From: Acidimicrobiia bacterium
Lineage (GTDB): Bacteria; Actinomycetota; Acidimicrobiia; IMCC26256; PALSA-555
DNA: 33,913 bases
NCBI GenBank assembly: GCA_040881685.1
Contig: JBBECS010000039.1
Coordinates: 34,226 to 68,138, forward strand
Direction: 5' to 3'
Part shown: piece by piece, positions 29,562 through 33,913 of the stretch
Position numbering within the stretch: position 1 is the stretch's first letter
How the letters are laid out: each line of letters opens with the position of its first letter
Program-made: the position numbers and the translations under genes
The notes under the pieces: generated by a model
Database searches by the model: none
What the model saw: the letters and a program-made list of their open reading frames with translations, nothing else
Told to the model about the DNA's origin: nothing

Positions 29562-30758
29562 ATGGACAGGTACATCCTCATCTCCGCCGACACCCACGGC
29601 GGCGGGTCGATGGACCAGTACGCCGAGTATCTCGACCCGGAGTTTCGAGACGAGTTCGACGCGTGGCGCAATCGCTACAAGAACCCCTTCAAGGACCTGC
29701 ACGGTCACCTGCGCACGCGTAACTGGGACAACGAACGTCGCTTCAGTGAGCTCGAGGAGGACGGCGTCGTCGGCGAGGTGATCTTTCCGAACACCGTCCC
29801 GCCGTTCTTCCCCACCGGCGCCATCGTCGCCCGTCCGCCGAACGCCGAGGAGTACCGACAGCGCTTGGCCGGCATCCGGGCGCACAACCGCTGGCTCGCC
29901 GACTTCTGCTCCGTGAAACCGGAGCGGCGCGCCGGGGTCGGCCAGATCTTCCTCAACGACGTCGACGAGGCGATCAAGGACGTGCAGTTCGCCAAGGAGC
30001 ACGGTCTGCGCGGTGGCGTGCTGATGCCCGGCGTACCCGACGACACCGACGTGCTGCCGTTGTGGGACCCCTACTACGACCCGTTGTGGAGCGCATGCGA
30101 GGACATGGAGGTCCCGATCACGCACCACTCGGGCCAAGGATCACCCGACTACGGGAAGTACTCGGTCGCCTGGACCATGTGGATCTGCGAGACCCAGTTC
30201 TTCTCGCACCGGCCGCTGCACCACATGATCATGGGCGGCGTGTTCGAGCGGCACCCGAAGCTCGTGTTCGCAATGACCGAGCAGGGCTGCGCGTGGATTC
30301 CCGGCGTGCTGAAGATGCTCGACGGCTTCTACACACAGATGGCGTCGGGTCGCATGGGTGAGATCAAGTTCGACAGCGAGGGACAGCTGTCGATGAAGCC
30401 GAGCGAGTACTTCACGCGCAATTGCTACGTCGGCGTGAGCTTCCCGAACCCGGTGGAAGCCGCGGCGATGAAGGTGGTCGGGATCGACCGCTGCATGTGG
30501 GGCAGCGACTACCCACACCACGAGAGCACGTACCCCTACACCACCGAGGGTTTGCGCTTGGCCTTCTCCGACTGGGACCCGGGCGACGTCCGGCGCGTCG
30601 TCACCGAGAACCCCGCCAAGGTCTATGGCTTCGACGTCGACGCGCTCGCGCCGATCGCCGCGAAGGTCGGTCCAACGGTCGACGAGATCAAGGTGCCGCT
30701 CGACGAGGTGCCGGGTGACTCGGGCAGCCCCGCGTTCGGAACGATGGCATCGAGGTAA
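29562..30758 (+). CDS. Amidohydrolase family protein (amidohydrolase_2)
   Basis: A 398-aa TIM-barrel metal-dependent hydrolase. It has ISADTHGG with H12 near the N-terminus, PITHHSGQG in mid-barrel, HMIMGGVFERHPKLVFAMTE, then WGSDYPHHES with the catalytic Asp D316, and a YGFDVDAL end. Members decarboxylate or hydrolyse ring or lactone compounds; the substrate is not predictable. ATG 29562 is chosen from the family N-terminus and the GAGTGAGCGAG before it. It stands downstream of a degenerate relative (28613-29476) with palindromic element f between them. Confidence 0.88.
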   Translation: MDRYILISADTHGGGSMDQYAEYLDPEFRDEFDAWRNRYKNPFKDLHGHLRTRNWDNERRFSELEEDGVVGEVIFPNTVPPFFPTGAIVARPPNAEEYRQRLAGIRAHNRWLADFCSVKPERRAGVGQIFLNDVDEAIKDVQFAKEHGLRGGVLMPGVPDDTDVLPLWDPYYDPLWSACEDMEVPITHHSGQGSPDYGKYSVAWTMWICETQFFSHRPLHHMIMGGVFERHPKLVFAMTEQGCAWIPGVLKMLDGFYTQMASGRMGEIKFDSEGQLSMKPSEYFTRNCYVGVSFPNPVEAAAMKVVGIDRCMWGSDYPHHESTYPYTTEGLRLAFSDWDPGDVRRVVTENPAKVYGFDVDALAPIAAKVGPTVDEIKVPLDEVPGDSGSPAFGTMASR

Positions 30759-30766
30759 CCACCGAC

Positions 30767-30813
30767 TTTTCGGCACGTTCATCAACCTCTGAGGTTGTCC
30801 AGCGTGCCGAGAA
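30767..30813. terminator. Bidirectional terminator with nested palindrome
   Basis: An outer 11-bp stem TTTTCGGCACG/CGTGCCGAGAA (one G-U) encloses an inner inverted repeat CAACCTC-T-GAGGTTG (30783-30797). It fills the gap between the convergent amidohydrolase and MoaD-hotdog genes. Confidence 0.7.
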
Positions 30814-30822
30814 TCCCCGCGG

Positions 30823-31737
30823 TCAGTCGTCGAGGAGCTCGCGGGCGTGGCGGGCCCACCGTTTGCCGTCGACGAGCACGAGCACCGCGTCGCACGTCGC
30901 GAGGACCTTGTCAGCCAGGCGCACGTCGGCATCCACGAGGAGCTTGCGCTCGGTCCGCTCGCGCAGCCGCGCCCGGAATTCCACCGTTCGCTCCGTCGGC
31001 ACGGGCGCCTTGTAGTCGACCGTGATACCGCCCGTGAAGCCCGGATGACCAACCATCCCGAGGACGAAGCCGACCAGGTCGTCGAACACCGCGGCGACCA
31101 TCCCGCCGTGCACCCGGCCCGGCGCGCCCTCGAACGCGGCGCCGAACCACGCATCCGCAACCACCTCGTCACCCTCGCGTCGAGCCGTGAAGTCGACCGC
31201 CGTCGGGTTGGCAGGACCGGCCACGGCGCGGTCGTCCAGGGGATGCCGGCCCTTGGCCGTGGTGTCGATCACCGCACCCTCGCCGAACGTGGGCACGATG
31301 CGCTCACGGCGCGGCCAACCCTCCAGCTCGACCGCCGTGCCGGCAAGGAGCTCGCTGATCCGGCGCAACGTGGTGTCATCGGCTTCGTGCGCGCTGAGGG
31401 CGTGGGCGACCCTGCGCACCGCCGCAGCCGCAGCAAGTCGTGGATCCTCTCGTCCCCCTGACACTGCGGGGAGGATGCTCACTTCGGCACCGTCGGGCAC
31501 GGATGCCGTGAGTCCGCCGAGGAGGCGCGCATCCTCGTCGCCGACGTACACGTGCACGTGACGGCGCAGCGCTCCTTGCTCGTCGAGCACACGGTCCACC
31601 ACGCCAGGGCAGGCATCCGTCAACGATGCAAGGACCTGGGCCACCGTGGCGGCGGCGCCGGTCTCGACCGCGATCGTCGCTCGGCCATCGGTGAACTGAC
31701 GGAGCGCGGCGGGGATTCGGACCGTGACGGCTCCCAC
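30823..31737 (-). CDS. MoaD/ThiS-like domain fused to a hotdog thioesterase
   Basis: The 304-aa protein has an N-terminal beta-grasp domain at 1-95 (VTVRIPAALRQFTDG, CPGVVDRVLDEQGALRRHVH, VYVGDEDARLLGGL, GAEVSILPAVSGG). This is a MoaD/ThiS-type sulfur carrier with Gly94-Gly95 at the expected end. The frame then continues through a helical linker (about 96-135) into a PaaI/4HBT hotdog domain with GRVHGGMVAAVFDDLVGF (208-223) and VDYKAPVP. The Gly-Gly is therefore internal. GTG 31737, 13 bp after the upstream stop, is the natural start; there is no Shine-Dalgarno. It follows a BNR-repeat protein gene, an arrangement I recall for stand-alone MoaD-like genes in actinobacteria. Confidence 0.82.
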   Translation of the reverse strand: MGAVTVRIPAALRQFTDGRATIAVETGAAATVAQVLASLTDACPGVVDRVLDEQGALRRHVHVYVGDEDARLLGGLTASVPDGAEVSILPAVSGGREDPRLAAAAAVRRVAHALSAHEADDTTLRRISELLAGTAVELEGWPRRERIVPTFGEGAVIDTTAKGRHPLDDRAVAGPANPTAVDFTARREGDEVVADAWFGAAFEGAPGRVHGGMVAAVFDDLVGFVLGMVGHPGFTGGITVDYKAPVPTERTVEFRARLRERTERKLLVDADVRLADKVLATCDAVLVLVDGKRWARHARELLDD

Positions 31738-31750
31738 GCGAGCGCGGTGC

Positions 31751-32824
31751 TCAGTTGAAGGCCGTGGCGCGAACGCAGAGCACCGCGGGCAGGAACTCGA
31801 CCAAGAGCTCCCACGACTCACCCTCGTCGAACGAACCGAACACCTGGCCGGTACGAGTCCCGAAGTAAAGGCCTAGCGGGTCGGCACCGTCGTGGCAGAA
31901 CGCGTCTCGCAGCACCGTGAGGTGTGCGCCGTCTTGCGGCAACCCGTTGCCGAGCGGCGCCCACGACGCGCCGGCGTCCTGCGTGCGCCATATCCGACAC
32001 TTCGCGTCGGGCATGCAGCGGTAGTTGGCGTCGAGTGGGATCGCGTACGCCGTGGCGCCGACGCGGGGGTGCGTGACCATGGGAAAACCGAAGTCGGATG
32101 GCACGTCATTCGCGATGTCGTTCCACGTCACGGCGTGGTCGTCCGATCGGAACAACCCGCCGTGGTTCTGCAAGAAGAGCCGGTCAGGATCCTGGCCATC
32201 GCGCGAGACCTTGTGCACGCATTGCCCGAACTCCGGGAAGTTGGTGGGATCGTCTCCCGTCGGGATGCTCGCGTTGCGCGCCGTCCACGTCGTTCCACCA
32301 TCGTCACTGCGGTATACACCGCCCGCGCTGATCGCGACCAGAAGACGCTGCGGATCGCGTGGGTCGACGAGGATCGTGTGCAGACCGAGACCGCCGAAGC
32401 CTGGCTGCCATTGCGCGCGGTGCGGGTGGTCCCAGAGGCTTCGCACCAGCGACCACGTCTCACCGCGGTCGTCGGAGCGGAACAGCGCGGCGGGCTCCAC
32501 GCCGGCATAGATGACGTCGGGCTCGGCAGCCGTCGACGGCTGGAGCTGCCACACCTGCCCGAGCGATTCGCCGGTGTCGTCGGGGAACCGCAGAGGACGT
32601 GTTTCGGGGTCGGTCCAGGTGCGACCGGCGTCATCGCTGAGCCGCACCCCCGAGCCCCACCAGTCGCTCGTCGAGCCGGCGAGCATCCGGACCGGGTTGG
32701 AACGGGTGTCGAACGCCAGGGCGGGGACCCGCTCGCCCTTGAACAAGGGGCCCTCGACCTCACCGCCCCGTAGGAGAAAGGCGCCCTTGATCGTCCCGAT
32801 CGCCACGCTGACGTCATCTCGCAT
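31751..32824 (-). CDS. BNR/sialidase-like beta-propeller protein
   Basis: The 357-aa protein is made of repeated Asp-box/BNR units: LSDDAGRTWTD, FRSDDRGETWSLV, YRSDDGGTTWTARN, FRSDDHAVTWNDI, WRTQDAGASWAPL and GSFDEGESWELLV. This indicates a six- or seven-bladed propeller of the WD40/YVTN/BNR type. It has no signal peptide and lacks the FRIP and Arg-triad evidence for a true sialidase. ATG 32824 lies 7 nt after the minus-strand -10 TACGTT (32837-32832), so a leaderless mRNA is likely; TTG 32887 would read through the promoter. It is probably co-transcribed with the MoaD-hotdog gene. Confidence 0.85.
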   Translation of the reverse strand: MRDDVSVAIGTIKGAFLLRGGEVEGPLFKGERVPALAFDTRSNPVRMLAGSTSDWWGSGVRLSDDAGRTWTDPETRPLRFPDDTGESLGQVWQLQPSTAAEPDVIYAGVEPAALFRSDDRGETWSLVRSLWDHPHRAQWQPGFGGLGLHTILVDPRDPQRLLVAISAGGVYRSDDGGTTWTARNASIPTGDDPTNFPEFGQCVHKVSRDGQDPDRLFLQNHGGLFRSDDHAVTWNDIANDVPSDFGFPMVTHPRVGATAYAIPLDANYRCMPDAKCRIWRTQDAGASWAPLGNGLPQDGAHLTVLRDAFCHDGADPLGLYFGTRTGQVFGSFDEGESWELLVEFLPAVLCVRATAFN

Positions 32825-32831
32825 GGGGCCG

Positions 32832-32837
32832 AACGTA
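32832..32837 (-). promoter_or_regulatory. -10 element for leaderless BNR-protein mRNA
   Basis: TACGTT (TAnnnT) on the minus strand ends 7 nt before ATG 32824. No Shine-Dalgarno is present. Confidence 0.45.
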
Positions 32838-32879
32838 CCTGCTTTCGGGCCATCGCCCAGGCCCGGATTATCACTTTGT

Positions 32880-32895
32880 GTGGTCAAATGACCAC
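32880..32895. promoter_or_regulatory. 16-bp inverted repeat, candidate operator
   Basis: GTGGTCA-AA-TGACCAC is a perfect 7-bp inverted repeat with a 2-bp spacer. It lies between the divergent BNR and HD-GYP genes, close to the -35 position of the GATACT -10 (32905-32910) before HD-GYP. The TGGTC/GACCA halves recall GntR-type sites; the regulator is unknown. Confidence 0.45.
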
Positions 32896-32916
32896 TCTCC
32901 GCGCGATACTGGGGCC

Positions 32917-33913
32917 ATGCAGGCCCCCAGCACCACCGGGCGGGCGCGCTGGGCGGCGCGGCCGCTGCTCACCTTCCTCGTGCGAGCGCTGGTGCTCGCG
33001 GTCCCGGTGGTCGCCGGCCTCGGTGCGGGCGCGCTGGCCAGCGAGCTGCTCCCAGAGGCACACGGCGCCGCTCGGATCGCCTGGTTGGTCGCGGTTCTCG
33101 GCGCGGCCACCGTGGCGACGCTGGGCGCCGACGTCTTGGCCCGCCGGCTCCTCCCCCTCACCGCGCTGCTGCGACTGACCCTCGCGTTCCCGGATCACGC
33201 ACCGTCGCGCTTGCGGGTCGCACTGCGCGCCAGCAACGTCCGTTGCCTCCAGACGCGCGTCCAGTCTCCCGAGCACGCCGACCTGCCCGATGCCGAGCGC
33301 GCGGTCGATATCGTCGCGCTGGCCGCGGCGTTGAATTCGCACGACCGCCGCACACGCGGGCATTCCGAGCGCGTGCAGGCGCTGACGCGACTGGTGGCCG
33401 AGGAGCTGCACCTCGACGCGGACGAACGTGACCGCCTTGGCTGGGCCGCGTTCCTTCACGACATCGGCAAGCTCGAAGTGCCCAGGGCGATCCTGAACAA
33501 GTCGGGCCCACTTGACGACGACGAGTGGGCAGTGCTGAAACGTCACCCGGCTGAAGGCGCGCGTCTGATCGCCCCGCTTGGCGCATGGCTCGGGGATGCC
33601 GCGCACGCGATCGACGAGCACCACGAGCATTTCGACGGGACCGGCTATCCACGCGGTCTCGCAGGCGACGAGATCTCACGCGCGGGGCGCATCGTCGCGG
33701 TCACCGATGCGTTCGAGACGATCACCGCGGCGCGTTCGTACAAGCGGCCGGCCTCGCCCGCCGAGGGACGCGCCGAGCTGACGCGCTGCGCGGGCACCCA
33801 CTTCGACCCGCACGTGGTGCGGGCGTTCCTCGACGTGTCCCTCGGGCGCCTGCGCTGGGTGCTCGGGTTCGGCTCTTGGTTCGCGCTCGTGCCGGTCCTC
33901 GGTGCGACCCGGG
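32917..33913 (+). CDS. HD-GYP domain membrane protein (partial, runs off window end)
   Basis: ATG 32917 opens a frame of 332 codons with no stop before the window end. Two hydrophobic segments (about 18-42 and 52-70) are followed by an HD-GYP domain: RGHSERVQALTRLV, the H181-D182 pair in AAFLHDIGKLEVPRAIL, HPAEGARLI, HH at 235-236 and FDGTGYPRGL with GYP at 243-245. The tail FDPHVVRAF is also typical. A new hydrophobic stretch starts near 315. HD-GYP proteins hydrolyse c-di-GMP; all core motifs are present, so activity is plausible. The gene diverges from the BNR gene. Confidence 0.9.
   Translation, partial: MQAPSTTGRARWAARPLLTFLVRALVLAVPVVAGLGAGALASELLPEAHGAARIAWLVAVLGAATVATLGADVLARRLLPLTALLRLTLAFPDHAPSRLRVALRASNVRCLQTRVQSPEHADLPDAERAVDIVALAAALNSHDRRTRGHSERVQALTRLVAEELHLDADERDRLGWAAFLHDIGKLEVPRAILNKSGPLDDDEWAVLKRHPAEGARLIAPLGAWLGDAAHAIDEHHEHFDGTGYPRGLAGDEISRAGRIVAVTDAFETITAARSYKRPASPAEGRAELTRCAGTHFDPHVVRAFLDVSLGRLRWVLGFGSWFALVPVLGATR

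Noticed and set aside
31751-32824. True sialidase function for the BNR-repeat protein
   Set aside because: Asp-box repeats are present but no FRIP motif, catalytic Arg set or signal peptide is visible.
1-33913. tRNA or rRNA genes, insertion sequences, integrases or attachment sites
   Set aside because: None could be supported by sequence on either strand; the window reads as ordinary chromosome with dispersed small repeats.

Overview
This is high-G+C (roughly two-thirds, judged by eye) chromosomal DNA of an actinobacterium, most likely an uncultured Acidimicrobiia-type lineage. Supporting signs are the actinobacterial ribosomal protein bL37, a mycothiol-dependent-type DinB enzyme, two F420-dependent luciferase-like oxidoreductases, a wax ester synthase/DGAT, an actinobacterial AbrB protein with a zinc ribbon, many GTG/TTG starts, and several apparently leaderless promoters (TAnnnT placed 6-9 nt before the start codon). 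No tRNA, rRNA, CRISPR array, transposase or prophage was seen. The lineage is an inference.

Layout. 1-120: tandem palindromic repeat. 152-4254: minus-strand housekeeping block (metG, rsmI, DUF192, a YchF-like protein with a ruined P-loop) with a divergent abrB-type gene. 4279-8082: SnoaL-like protein, two tandem minus-strand subtilisin lipoproteins, a 390-bp gap, the tiny bL37 gene and a 66-bp tandem duplication. 8083-10295: small membrane protein, SDR and thioesterase on minus. 10342-20508: long plus-strand run (DinB/MDMPI protein; SIMPL protein; MBOAT plus DUF459 acyltransferase pair; gpmA plus WS/DGAT; serC plus a thioredoxin-like protein; a UGSC-family selenoprotein read through an in-frame TGA; NIPSNAP-like protein). 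20557-22645: F420-type LLM oxidoreductase and a His-rich membrane protein on minus. 22784-26286: marR-MFS, aldo/keto reductase-HD hydrolase on plus. 26312-27067: DUF4230 on minus. 27193-30758: LLM oxidoreductase, a 43-aa membrane peptide and two amidohydrolase-family proteins on plus. 30823-32824: BNR-repeat protein and a MoaD-hotdog fusion on minus. 32917-end: HD-GYP protein running off the window.

Most striking points. (i) A UGSC selenoprotein with U93 at an in-frame TGA, followed at once by a perfect 8-bp stem suitable as a bacterial SECIS, next to a thioredoxin-like partner gene. (ii) A dispersed family of short palindromic elements with covarying ~10-bp arms and 3-nt loops (at least eight copies), and a second hairpin module that sits directly upstream of four start codons. 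(iii) A YchF homologue that kept its TGS/DUF933 end but lost the nucleotide-binding residues. (iv) A ubiquitin-like sulfur-carrier domain whose C-terminal Gly-Gly is buried by fusion to a hotdog thioesterase. (v) Four divergent gene pairs whose two -10 elements overlap base for base. Everything here comes from reading the sequence; no database search was run.
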